From Bacillota bacterium (GTDB taxonomy: Bacteria; Bacillota; Limnochordia; Darwinibacteriales; DTU012): a stretch of DNA of 6,530 nucleotides. This document shows positions 1 through 5,846 of this stretch, one piece after another. The translations under genes and the position numbers were made by a program. Position 1 is the first letter of the stretch; every line of letters begins with the position of its first letter. Where the stretch lies: assembly GCA_012521805.1 (NCBI GenBank), contig JAAYLQ010000004.1, positions 1-6,530 of the forward strand, in the 5' to 3' direction. The notes under the pieces are model-generated. The model saw nothing but the letters and a program-made list of their open reading frames with translations. It did no database searches and had not been told where the DNA came from.

Positions 1-144
1 AGCTAGAGAAGGGTTTCCTTCAAGCAACCCGCCTAACTGATAGGTTTGTGAAAAGCACGAAGTCCGTTACTCGCCAACTGGACGAAATAGCGCGGTATGG
101 GCGTAACGCAGGTTTAGCCTTAACCGCTATGAGTCTGTCCGTTA
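1..144. other. Unassigned flank beyond the CRISPR array, with several possible hairpins
   Basis: I recognise no gene here. By eye it can form several small stems: GAAGG/CCTTC (8-12 with 17-21); GTCCGTT (62-68) with AAC-t-GGAC (76-83); and ATAGC..GGT (87-96) with ACCGCTAT (123-130). That density suggests a structured RNA or part of a mobile element, but I cannot match it to a known family. A frame starting with GTG at 48 runs through the CRISPR array and is not convincing. No degenerate third CRISPR repeat is visible one spacer length to the left of the array. The window edge cuts off any larger element. Confidence 0.3.
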
Positions 145-243
145 GTTTCAATCCACGCACCCCTGTGGGGTGCGACAACTACAACAGTGGTTATAGCAAC
201 AGTGGGGACTGGTTTCAATCCACGCACCCCTGTGGGGTGCGAC
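145..243 (-). CRISPR. Minimal CRISPR array, two repeats and one spacer, type I-C-like
   Basis: Two identical 32-nt repeats lie at 145-176 and 212-243, separated by a 35-nt spacer at 177-211. On the minus strand the repeat begins GTCGCACCCC and ends GGATTGAAAC. Its GCACCCC/GGGGTGC arms can form the crRNA hairpin, and the ATTGAAAC end is the usual 3' handle. Repeat length, stem and handle resemble type I-C repeats as I know them. The leader on the right (244 onward) supports minus-strand transcription, so 212-243 is the leader-proximal repeat. No cas gene is in the window, so the subtype is inferred from the repeat alone. Neither repeat shows decay. In the plus-strand frame the spacer reads as an Asn-Ser-Gly pentad repeat. 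Confidence 0.92.
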
Positions 244-246
244 AGT

Positions 247-262
247 AGGGTTTGCAAACCCT
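247..262. repeat. 16-bp perfect palindrome at the leader-repeat junction
   Basis: AGGGTTTGCAAACCCT is a perfect 16-bp palindrome ending 3 bp from the first CRISPR repeat. This is where spacer integration machinery acts in known systems. A role as a leader-anchoring or protein-binding site is inferred from position only. Confidence 0.75.
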
Positions 263-367
263 TTATTGATGCATGTTTTAGACCTCGTTTTCGAGAACCT
301 CCAGTTTTTTGATTGATTACAGCACATAATTCTTCATTTTTTGGTAAAAACACCTGCTAAATTGTCC

Positions 368-410
368 GCGAGAACCTTCCGGGGTTTTCATGATCACTTG
401 GGGTTCTCGC
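368..410. repeat. Leader inverted repeat with 9-bp arms
   Basis: The arms GCGAGAACC (368-376) and GGTTCTCGC (402-410) pair perfectly around a 25-nt loop. A related copy of one arm, CGAGAACCTCCAG at 292-304, matches CGAGAACCTTCCG at 369-381 in 11 of 13 positions. On the minus strand the hairpin is not followed by a T-run, so it does not look like an intrinsic terminator for pyrE. Confidence 0.8.
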
Positions 411-455
411 TGAGATCATATCCTTAGTTCCAGCCTTGATTCAAAAATTCCTTTA

Positions 456-1031
456 TTAATCTAATTTGCCTTTGCTCCCTGGCTGAGTCAATGGTTCATC
501 CGCTCTGCACAGCGGACAGTCCTCAGGAACAAAAGTTTCAATATCCAGTTTCAGCAGGGAAATGAATGGTACATGAAAATCTACCCTACCTCCGCTCCGA
601 TCAACTAACGCCGCTACTGCCTGCACCTTACAATCATGTTTCCGCCCCAGCTCCAAAATTTCCTGCACCGATCCGCCTGTAGTAACCACATCTTCCACTA
701 CCAGAATCTTTTCCTGTGGATGCAGGGTGAATCCGCGGCGGAGAGCCATCCTTCCCTTTTCGCGTTCAGCAAAGATAAAGTGGCAGTGCAGAGCTCTTGC
801 CACCTCATATCCTAAACTAATACCGCCAATTGCTGGCGCAATAACTGTATCAATATCCTGCGGCAGCTTTTTTACCAACTCTGCTGCAATTTTTTCCGCA
901 TGGGCGGGATATTCAAACACGGCTGCACACTGTACATACTGCCTTGAATGCAGGCCAGAAGTCAACTGAAAATGTCCTTGTTTCAACGCACCTAGTCTTG
1001 TAAACTCAGCCAGCAGTTCGTGCTCTGTCAT
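456..1031 (-). CDS. pyrE: Orotate phosphoribosyltransferase PyrE, Thermus-type
   Basis: The enzyme transfers the phosphoribosyl group of PRPP to orotate, giving OMP, the fifth step of UMP synthesis; it is cytosolic. The 191-residue protein has the PRPP-binding signature at 109-121 (VVEDVVTTGGS core, acidic pair E113/D114) and a flexible-loop region around 89-101 (EREKGR then RRGF). The C-terminal end carries DCPLC (171-175) followed by a PGSKGK tail. To my knowledge this tail marks the Thermus-type PyrE subfamily found in many anaerobic Bacillota, and the length fits it. The ATG shares an ATGA overlap with the pyrF stop and has a GGGGTGA ribosome binding site at 1036-1042. The gene ends with two consecutive TAA codons and is last in the operon. 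No hairpin plus T-run follows, and the CRISPR leader begins within about 40 bases. Confidence 0.96.
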   Translation of the reverse strand: MTEHELLAEFTRLGALKQGHFQLTSGLHSRQYVQCAAVFEYPAHAEKIAAELVKKLPQDIDTVIAPAIGGISLGYEVARALHCHFIFAEREKGRMALRRGFTLHPQEKILVVEDVVTTGGSVQEILELGRKHDCKVQAVAALVDRSGGRVDFHVPFISLLKLDIETFVPEDCPLCRADEPLTQPGSKGKLD

Positions 1032-1723
1032 ACTGTCACCCCAATTTCTGCTAAAATTTGATCAAATGTTCGTTTCGGATCAGGACTAGCTGTAATCGGT
1101 CGGCCAACCACTAAATAGTCACTGCCTGCTTGGATCGCCTGTGCGGGACTCATTACCCGCTTCTGATCTCCTACATCACTGCCGAGGGGCCGCACTCCCG
1201 GGGTTACAGCAATAAACTCCTTGCCCAAATGACTTTTAATCAGTTCAACCTCGTTAGGTGAGCAGACCACCCCATGCAGTCCCGCTTTTTTCGCAAGCTC
1301 AGCGTAATGAAGCACACAATCCTCTACTGTCCCAAAAATCAGCAGCTCCTTATTCATCGTTTGCTGATCAATAGATGTTAGTTGTGTAACCCCAATCAGC
1401 TTTGTATCCCCCACCAGCGCTTCCCGAGCCTTCCGCATCATTTCAAACCCGCCGGCACAGTGCACATTCAGGATGTCGCAGCCTAGTTTACTTAAAGTAT
1501 TTATTGCTCCAAATGCGGTATTGGGAATATCATGCACTTTCACATCTAAGAACACTTTGAGTCCCCGATCTTTGAGACGCCTCACCAAATCTGGACCTGC
1601 GGTATAAAACAGCTCCATACCGACCTTAACGAAAGCAAGATCCGGCAGCTGAGCCAAGAGAGCCTGCAGCTGTTCCTCTTCCTGAAAGTCCAAAGCAACA
1701 ATGATTTTATCAGCTAAGTTCAC
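1028..1723 (-). CDS. pyrF: Orotidine 5'-phosphate decarboxylase PyrF
   Basis: The enzyme decarboxylates OMP to UMP, the last step of the pathway. It is a single TIM-barrel domain of 231 residues with the start chosen here, the usual size for the bacterial short form. The catalytic signature DVKVHDIP at 60-67 supplies the Asp-Lys-Asp set (D60, K62, D65). IIVALDF (7-13), FVKVGMELF (31-39), VTQLTS (112-117), VTPGVRP (173-179) and VGRPIT (206-211) are the other conserved segments. I prefer the GTG at 1723 over the GTG at 1732. It gives a GTGA four-base overlap with the pyrD stop, like the K/D and F/E junctions, and has GGGGGTG six bases upstream. The longer version would add three residues (fMet-Cys-Ser) without a good ribosome binding site. 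Confidence 0.96.
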   Translation of the reverse strand: MNLADKIIVALDFQEEEQLQALLAQLPDLAFVKVGMELFYTAGPDLVRRLKDRGLKVFLDVKVHDIPNTAFGAINTLSKLGCDILNVHCAGGFEMMRKAREALVGDTKLIGVTQLTSIDQQTMNKELLIFGTVEDCVLHYAELAKKAGLHGVVCSPNEVELIKSHLGKEFIAVTPGVRPLGSDVGDQKRVMSPAQAIQAGSDYLVVGRPITASPDPKRTFDQILAEIGVTV

Positions 1724-2634
1724 AGAGCACACCCCCGAATTTCATCCAGACTCTTAATCCCGTTTTCCAGCATAAAATCTCGAATCTCTGCAATAATATT
1801 TGGACATGCCAAAGGATTGGTAAAATTAGCGGTGCCAACCATTACCGCACTTGCTCCAGCCATGATAAATTCAACTGCATCCGCTCCAGTAGCGATGCCG
1901 CCCATACCGATAATAGGAATATCTACCACCTGAGCAGTTTCATACACCATCCGCACCGCTACCGGTTTTACTGCCGGACCTGATAAACCACCAATCTTAT
2001 TGGCCAGCACCGGACGGCGGCTGTTAAGATCAATTTTCATGCCAATTAATGTGTTTATCAGCGACAGACCGTCTGCTCCCCCCGCTTGAGCAGCCAACGC
2101 CAGCTCGCGGATATCCGTAACATTGGGAGTAAGTTTGACAAACAAAGGAATCCGGCACACCTGCTTGACTTCTGCCACCAGATTTTTTAAAACACCAGGA
2201 TCAACCCCAAAGCTGATCCCACCCGCCTTTACATTGGGACAGGAAACATTCAGTTCAATTGCCGCAGCCAACCCAGAGTCAGCGATGGATCTAGCAACTT
2301 CCACGTATTCCTCAACAGCTGCACCAGCCACATTGACAATCACTGGAACATCCTGCTTCGCCAGCCACGGCAGCTCATGGTTCAGCACAGCTTCCAGCCC
2401 AGGATTAGCCAACCCGATGGCGTTGAGCATACCCCCTGTTACCTCAGCAACCCTTGGAGTGGGATTGCCCTGACGCGGCAGGCGGGTCACAGCCTTAACC
2501 ACCACTGCCCCCAGCTGATTTAAAGGATAATATTTGGCATACTCCCGTCCAAACCCAAAACAGCCGGAAGCAGGCATTACCGGATTTCTTAACTTAAGGC
2601 CAGCAAGCTCAACACTTAAATCTGGACCCTTCAT
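1720..2634 (-). CDS. pyrD: Dihydroorotate dehydrogenase catalytic subunit PyrD, class 1B
   Basis: This FMN-containing subunit oxidises dihydroorotate to orotate. In class 1B enzymes it works as a heterotetramer with PyrK, which passes the electrons to NAD+. The 304 residues are typical of the class. Visible segments are ASGCFGFG (22-29); the FMN-contacting lysine region VVVKAVT (45-50, K47); NAIGLANPG (71-79), the substrate loop; and NVSCPN (129-134) with Cys132 as the catalytic base expected in class 1 enzymes. KLTPNV (167-172), GLSGPAVKP (216-224), GMGGI (243-247) and VGTAN (267-271 region) line the FMN phosphate side. The start overlaps the pyrK stop as ATGA, and GAGG lies 7 bases upstream. 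The adjacent pyrK supports class 1B over the fumarate-linked class 1A. Confidence 0.97.
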   Translation of the reverse strand: MKGPDLSVELAGLKLRNPVMPASGCFGFGREYAKYYPLNQLGAVVVKAVTRLPRQGNPTPRVAEVTGGMLNAIGLANPGLEAVLNHELPWLAKQDVPVIVNVAGAAVEEYVEVARSIADSGLAAAIELNVSCPNVKAGGISFGVDPGVLKNLVAEVKQVCRIPLFVKLTPNVTDIRELALAAQAGGADGLSLINTLIGMKIDLNSRRPVLANKIGGLSGPAVKPVAVRMVYETAQVVDIPIIGMGGIATGADAVEFIMAGASAVMVGTANFTNPLACPNIIAEIRDFMLENGIKSLDEIRGCAL

Positions 2635-3392
2635 AGAATCACCTCATTCCAGTCAAATACCGGACCATCAGCACAGATCCGTTTGGAGAAGGCGTCATCC
2701 TTTGTCCTGCAGACACACCCATAACAGGCTCCCACACCGCAGGCCATTCTTTCCTCTAGGGAAACATAGCCCTGCACTGCAGTTTCAGAGAAATACTGCT
2801 GCAGTGCTCGCAGCATCGGCTGTGGTCCACAGGCATAAACATAGTCCCACTTATGTCCGGACTGAAGCATTCCCTCGACAGCATCGAGGACATTACCAGC
2901 CCTACCTGCAGAACCGTCATCTGTGGTAATTACTAAATTTCCCAGCTGGGAAAAGCGATCGGTCCAGAAACATTCGCTCTTAGTGCGAAAACCCAACACT
3001 AAATCGAGATCTGGTGTTAAAGCCTGAAGCTTGGAACTTAGCAGATATAATGGTGGGCTGCCGATCCCACCGCCCACAACCAAAACCTTGGCATTCGAAG
3101 GGGGCAGGGGAAACCCCCTTCCCAAGGGACCTAACACATCCAACTGCTCCCCAACTGACTGTTTTGACAGCCATTTAGTTCCTTCCCCCACAACCCGCAG
3201 CACAATTGTTAAGCGCTCTTCTGTTACAGCTGCAATGCTGATCGGACGCCGCAGCACATGCTCTGAACCTCTACCGATTCGCACCATAATAAACTGCCCG
3301 GGCTGTACCGATTCGTACGGAAACTGACCCGCAAGGGTAATCTCCCAAACATTTTGAGCAATCTGATTGTTCTCCTTAATTTTCAGCAGCAC
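2631..3392 (-). CDS. pyrK: Dihydroorotate dehydrogenase electron-transfer subunit PyrK
   Basis: PyrK carries FAD and a [2Fe-2S] cluster and moves electrons from PyrD-bound FMN to NAD+. The protein is 253 residues, close to the known Bacillus protein. An N-terminal FAD-binding barrel shows RRPISI (48-53); the central NAD-binding fold begins at VVGGGIGSPPL (105-115) and includes CGPQPM (188-193). The C-terminal cluster has Cys218, Cys223 and Cys226 (CGVGACYGC) plus Cys240 in CADGPVF, with an extra Cys228. I set the start at the GTG at 3392: it has GGAAGGAG at 3400-3407 with a 7-base gap and overlaps the pyrC stop by only 10 bases. The upstream ATG at 3413 would add seven residues and consume that ribosome binding site. 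Confidence 0.95.
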   Translation of the reverse strand: MLLKIKENNQIAQNVWEITLAGQFPYESVQPGQFIMVRIGRGSEHVLRRPISIAAVTEERLTIVLRVVGEGTKWLSKQSVGEQLDVLGPLGRGFPLPPSNAKVLVVGGGIGSPPLYLLSSKLQALTPDLDLVLGFRTKSECFWTDRFSQLGNLVITTDDGSAGRAGNVLDAVEGMLQSGHKWDYVYACGPQPMLRALQQYFSETAVQGYVSLEERMACGVGACYGCVCRTKDDAFSKRICADGPVFDWNEVIL

Positions 3393-4666
3393 AACAAAAC
3401 TCCTTCCACCCATACAGCACTATATTTCTCCTCGCCGTTAACCAGCGTCAGCACTGGCCAGCCGCGGAGCTCCTGGCCGATAAAAGGCGAATTTGTTCCT
3501 TTACTGAAAAACTGGTCAGCACTAACAGTGCGGATTTGGTTTAAGTCCAGCGCTACTAAATCAGCAGCTTCGCCCACAGCGAGGTCACAATTGTGACCCA
3601 GCACCATACCCGGACCAAGGGTTAAGGCAGCTAACAGCCTTTCCAGCTTAAGTCTGCCAGCCAGCACCAGTTTGGAATAGAGTAATGGAAATGCCGTTTC
3701 TAAACCTGTTACACCAAATGGTGAATCTGAGTAAAGTCCTTGTTCTTTTTCCCGTCCATGGGGGGCATGATCTGTAGCAACCGCATCAATAATGCCGGTG
3801 CGCAGACCTTCGATTAAAGCTTCCCGATCAGCATCGGTTCGCAGAGGCGGATTCATCTGGTAATGACCATACGGCTCTGCGATATCATCAATGGTAAGGG
3901 TGAGATGATGGGGGGTAACTTCAGCCGTTACAGGCAGACCGGCGGCTTTAGCCTCGGCAATCAGCCGCACAGATTGGGCACAGCTTAAATGGGCAGCGTG
4001 GTAACGGCACTGATACTTGGCCACCAGCTCTAAGTCCCGTTCAAGCATGCGGTACTCAGATTCAGGAGGAATGGCATCGGCAAAAAATCCGGGCTTAACC
4101 AAGCTTTTGTCCTCTAAATGATTGATCAGCACTCCGCCAACCGCTGCTAATTCTTTCATAACCGCTGCGATTACCTCCGTTTCCACCGGATCACCATCAT
4201 CAGAAAACAAGCTAATGCCGTGCTGAACAAAATCACGATACTCATTGAGAACTTTGCCTGCCCTATTTCGAGTAGCGGCAGCAATCGGCACCACTTTTAC
4301 CTGCGCATCCTGCTCAATCCGCCTTTCCAAATCAGCAAGGCGGTTCAATGTGTCCAGAGGCGGTTTAGTATTTGGCATTGCACAAACTGTAGTAAAACCG
4401 CCTGCCGCTGCTGCCATAGTTCCGGACGCAATCGTTTCTTTGCTTGTAAAACCAGGTTCCCGCAGATGAACATGGAGATCCACAAACCCGTGACTGATAA
4501 CCATGCCCTCTGCATTGTAATCCCGGACAGGAGCGGAAGTCTGCCGGCGCAGCCTCTGGGCTTCAAGACCAAAAGCTGCGATTTTACCATTAACGATTAA
4601 TACATCTTCCTGTTGGAACTTGCCGCTGCGAAATACTATGCCATCATGCAGGTACCAGCTGTCCAT
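3383..4666 (-). CDS. pyrC: Dihydroorotase PyrC, class I
   Basis: The enzyme reversibly cyclises carbamoyl aspartate to dihydroorotate, the third pathway step, using a metal centre. The 427 residues match the class I family found in Bacillota, longer than the E. coli class II form. Metal ligands are visible: H65 and H67 in DLHVHLREPG (63-72), H183 in INHLED, H226 in HAAHLS, and D299 in ATDHAPH (297-303). The SDDG stretch at 155-158 falls where class I enzymes use a bridging aspartate. CAMPNT (95-100), TAEVTPHHL (247-255) and MNPPLR (271-276) are further family segments. The start has GGGAGGAA four bases upstream, inside the end of pyrB, and the reading frames overlap by 23 bases. The protein ends VLLCC, which I read as an unremarkable tail. 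Confidence 0.97.
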   Translation of the reverse strand: MDSWYLHDGIVFRSGKFQQEDVLIVNGKIAAFGLEAQRLRRQTSAPVRDYNAEGMVISHGFVDLHVHLREPGFTSKETIASGTMAAAAGGFTTVCAMPNTKPPLDTLNRLADLERRIEQDAQVKVVPIAAATRNRAGKVLNEYRDFVQHGISLFSDDGDPVETEVIAAVMKELAAVGGVLINHLEDKSLVKPGFFADAIPPESEYRMLERDLELVAKYQCRYHAAHLSCAQSVRLIAEAKAAGLPVTAEVTPHHLTLTIDDIAEPYGHYQMNPPLRTDADREALIEGLRTGIIDAVATDHAPHGREKEQGLYSDSPFGVTGLETAFPLLYSKLVLAGRLKLERLLAALTLGPGMVLGHNCDLAVGEAADLVALDLNQIRTVSADQFFSKGTNSPFIGQELRGWPVLTLVNGEEKYSAVWVEGVLLCC

Positions 4667-5543
4667 TGCTTTCCTCCCTCAGGCACCAGTGCAGTACCGC
4701 CATTCTCACTGCCACCCCATTAGTCACTTGCTGTAGAATTTTACACCGCGGGTCTCCCATCACCTCATCGGTGATCTCCACCCCTCGGTTGACTGGACCT
4801 GGATGCAGAATCAGGGCATGTTTGGCAAGCTGTTTCAGCCTCTCAGCATTCAGGCCATATCGCTTGTTGTAATCTGCAACAGCATAAGCTGTCTCATGCC
4901 GCTCATGCTGAACCCGCAGCATCATAACCACATCGGATTCAGCGACAGCCTGGTCAAAATCGATCCAGGGAATCTCAGATAGATCAAGCGGTTTAAATAT
5001 TTCCGGGCCGGAAAACGAGACTTTGGCGCCCAGCATCTGCAGCAGGTATGCATTAGAGCGGGCAACGCGGCTGTGGCGCACATCTCCCACCACAGCAACC
5101 TTAAGACCGGCAAAACTGCCAAAATGCTGCTTGATAGTTAAAGCATCTAACAGGGCCTGCGTCGGATGCTCATGGATTCCTGAACCGGCATTGATCACCG
5201 ACATCTTTAACCCCGCTTCAGCAATCAGCTTAGGCCAGTCATCCCCATGGCGGACTATCGCCAGCTTCACACCCATGGCATCAAGGGTCTGCAGGGAATC
5301 TATTAAGGATTCACCTTTCTTCACACTGGACTGCTCCACTTCAAAGTCCAGCAGCGTCAAGCCCATCCGCTGAGCTGCCAGCTGAAAGGACAGGAATGTG
5401 CGGGTGCTCGGCTCAAAAAAGAGATTAACCGCATGCCCATTAATTTTAATTTTCGGTTCATGTTCAATGTAATATTGAGCTTGTCTTAAAAGCCACTCAA
5501 CCATTGGTTCGTTTAGTTGTTTAACGCTTACTAGAGATGTCAT
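4644..5543 (-). CDS. pyrB: Aspartate carbamoyltransferase catalytic subunit PyrB
   Basis: The enzyme joins carbamoyl phosphate and aspartate to give carbamoyl aspartate, the committed pyrimidine step. The 299 residues form the usual two-domain transcarbamoylase. The carbamoyl phosphate site is FFEPSTRTF (42-50, STRT at 46-49); the mobile loop SVKKGES (73-79) supplies the catalytic lysine. VRHG (97-100) and HEHPTQ (124-129) complete this domain. The aspartate domain shows LRVQHER (209-215) and LHPGPVNRG (246-254). The start has GAGG seven bases upstream. No pyrI regulatory subunit is present, consistent with the Bacillus pattern of catalytic trimers controlled at transcription. It is the first gene after the attenuator and overlaps pyrC. 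Confidence 0.97.
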   Translation of the reverse strand: MTSLVSVKQLNEPMVEWLLRQAQYYIEHEPKIKINGHAVNLFFEPSTRTFLSFQLAAQRMGLTLLDFEVEQSSVKKGESLIDSLQTLDAMGVKLAIVRHGDDWPKLIAEAGLKMSVINAGSGIHEHPTQALLDALTIKQHFGSFAGLKVAVVGDVRHSRVARSNAYLLQMLGAKVSFSGPEIFKPLDLSEIPWIDFDQAVAESDVVMMLRVQHERHETAYAVADYNKRYGLNAERLKQLAKHALILHPGPVNRGVEITDEVMGDPRCKILQQVTNGVAVRMAVLHWCLREESNGQLVPA

Positions 5544-5584
5544 ATTCCTACCTCGCTTTCAAGACCTCAGGCAGAAGCTGCAGG

Positions 5585-5616
5585 AAAAAAGGCTTCTACC
5601 GGGTTGGTAGAAGCCT
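5585..5616 (-). terminator. Intrinsic terminator of the pyr attenuator
   Basis: On the minus strand AGGCTTCTACC (5616-5606 side) pairs with GGTAGAAGCCT (5600-5590 side) in a perfect 11-bp stem with a 5-nt loop, followed by a run of six T. It sits 41 bases before the pyrB ATG, inside the leader transcript. Read-through is therefore needed to express the operon, making this a conditional attenuator and not the end of a gene. Confidence 0.93.
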
Positions 5617-5676
5617 ATATACAGCTATGCCGAATAGATACAGTTATCCTGTATCAAATAGACATCCTTCCCAACC
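5602..5676 (-). promoter_or_regulatory. Antiterminator of the pyr attenuator
   Basis: In the minus-strand RNA, GGUUGGGAAG (from 5676-5667) can pair with CUUC-UA-CCAACC (from 5613-5602), leaving UA bulged. The 3' partner includes most of the 5' arm and loop of the terminator, so the two folds cannot coexist. The enclosed part holds a 7-bp hairpin, GATACAG/CTGTATC (5637-5655). The 5' partner overlaps the 3' arm of the PyrR-binding stem, linking the two states. Pairing was found by eye, without energy calculation. Confidence 0.8.
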
Positions 5677-5688
5677 TCTCTGGATTGG
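5671..5688 (-). promoter_or_regulatory. PyrR-binding loop (anti-antiterminator)
   Basis: The minus-strand RNA contains AAUCCAGAGAGGUU (5686-5673), which fits every position of the PyrR-binding consensus ARUCCNGNGAGGYU as I recall it from Bacillus. It is presented on a hairpin with CCAA/UUGG arms. UMP-bound PyrR is known to stabilise this hairpin, which blocks the antiterminator and lets the terminator form, shutting the operon down when pyrimidines are plentiful. The pyrR gene is not in the window, so the regulator is inferred. Confidence 0.92.
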
Positions 5689-5709
5689 ATTAAAGGTCTT
5701 ATGGATTTG

Positions 5710-5743
5710 ATTATACGATAGCAGATAAATCTGCTGGAGTCAA
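5710..5743 (-). promoter_or_regulatory. Putative promoter of the pyr operon
   Basis: On the minus strand TTGACT (5743-5738) is a near-perfect -35 box. At 17 bases it is followed by TATCGT (5720-5715), a weaker -10. A perfect TATAAT (5715-5710) lies next to it but at 22 bases, beyond the normal range. Either choice puts the RNA start near 5703-5708, just upstream of the PyrR-binding loop, as expected. A/T-rich DNA at 5744-5767 could be an UP element. The spacer holds the inverted repeat GCAGAT-AA-ATCTGC (5721-5734). Confidence 0.7.
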
Positions 5744-5846
5744 CTAAAAAATATATTGTAGTTAATACCCCTTTACCCCGGGGTTTAGTAAGATTTTGTT
5801 CATCATTGGAAAAACGCAGCTTTAGAGTTTTTACAGGAGCGATAAT
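5744..5846. other. Gene-free spacer upstream of the pyr promoter
   Basis: I see no gene. It contains the A/T-rich stretch next to the pyr -35 box and a 10-bp palindrome ACCCCGGGGT at 5775-5784. Its right end includes an AGGAG (5835-5839) that would serve the ATG at 5847 on the plus strand. The minus-strand frame crossing this region also crosses the pyr promoter and attenuator and is not credible as a gene. Confidence 0.5.

Larger units (their letters stand above)
244..419 (-). promoter_or_regulatory. CRISPR leader between pyrE and the array
   Basis: This gene-free stretch directly precedes the first repeat on the transcribed strand. It holds ordered elements typical of a leader: a 9-bp inverted repeat GCGAGAACC/GGTTCTCGC (368-376 and 402-410, 25-nt loop); a second related half-site (CGAGAACCT at 292-300); A/T-rich DNA in between; and a 16-bp palindrome (247-262) 3 bp from the first repeat. 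The inverted repeat around a TGATCATGAAAACCCC core resembles type I-C leaders as I remember them; this was not checked against a database. Leaders normally carry the array promoter and recruit the spacer-acquisition machinery. I could not fix a confident promoter. The outer limit near 419 is approximate, and 420-455 shows nothing further. Confidence 0.7.

Noticed and set aside
78..109. A third, degenerate CRISPR repeat one spacer length to the left
   Set aside because: Direct comparison with the repeat shows no meaningful match at the expected position.
48..248. Plus-strand frame of 66 codons starting with GTG
   Set aside because: Its second half is CRISPR repeat and spacer, and it has no clear ribosome binding site. 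Only the spacer part is interesting, as a trace of the target.
120..353. Minus-strand frame of 77 codons across the CRISPR array and leader
   Set aside because: It runs through both repeats and the leader, with no family resemblance; the CRISPR structure explains the DNA.
368..410. Leader hairpin as the pyr operon terminator
   Set aside because: The 25-nt loop is too large and no T-run follows on the minus strand.
2123..5373. Several plus-strand frames opposite pyrB, pyrC, pyrK and pyrD
   Set aside because: They are antisense to genes with clear catalytic motifs and show no recognisable protein features of their own.
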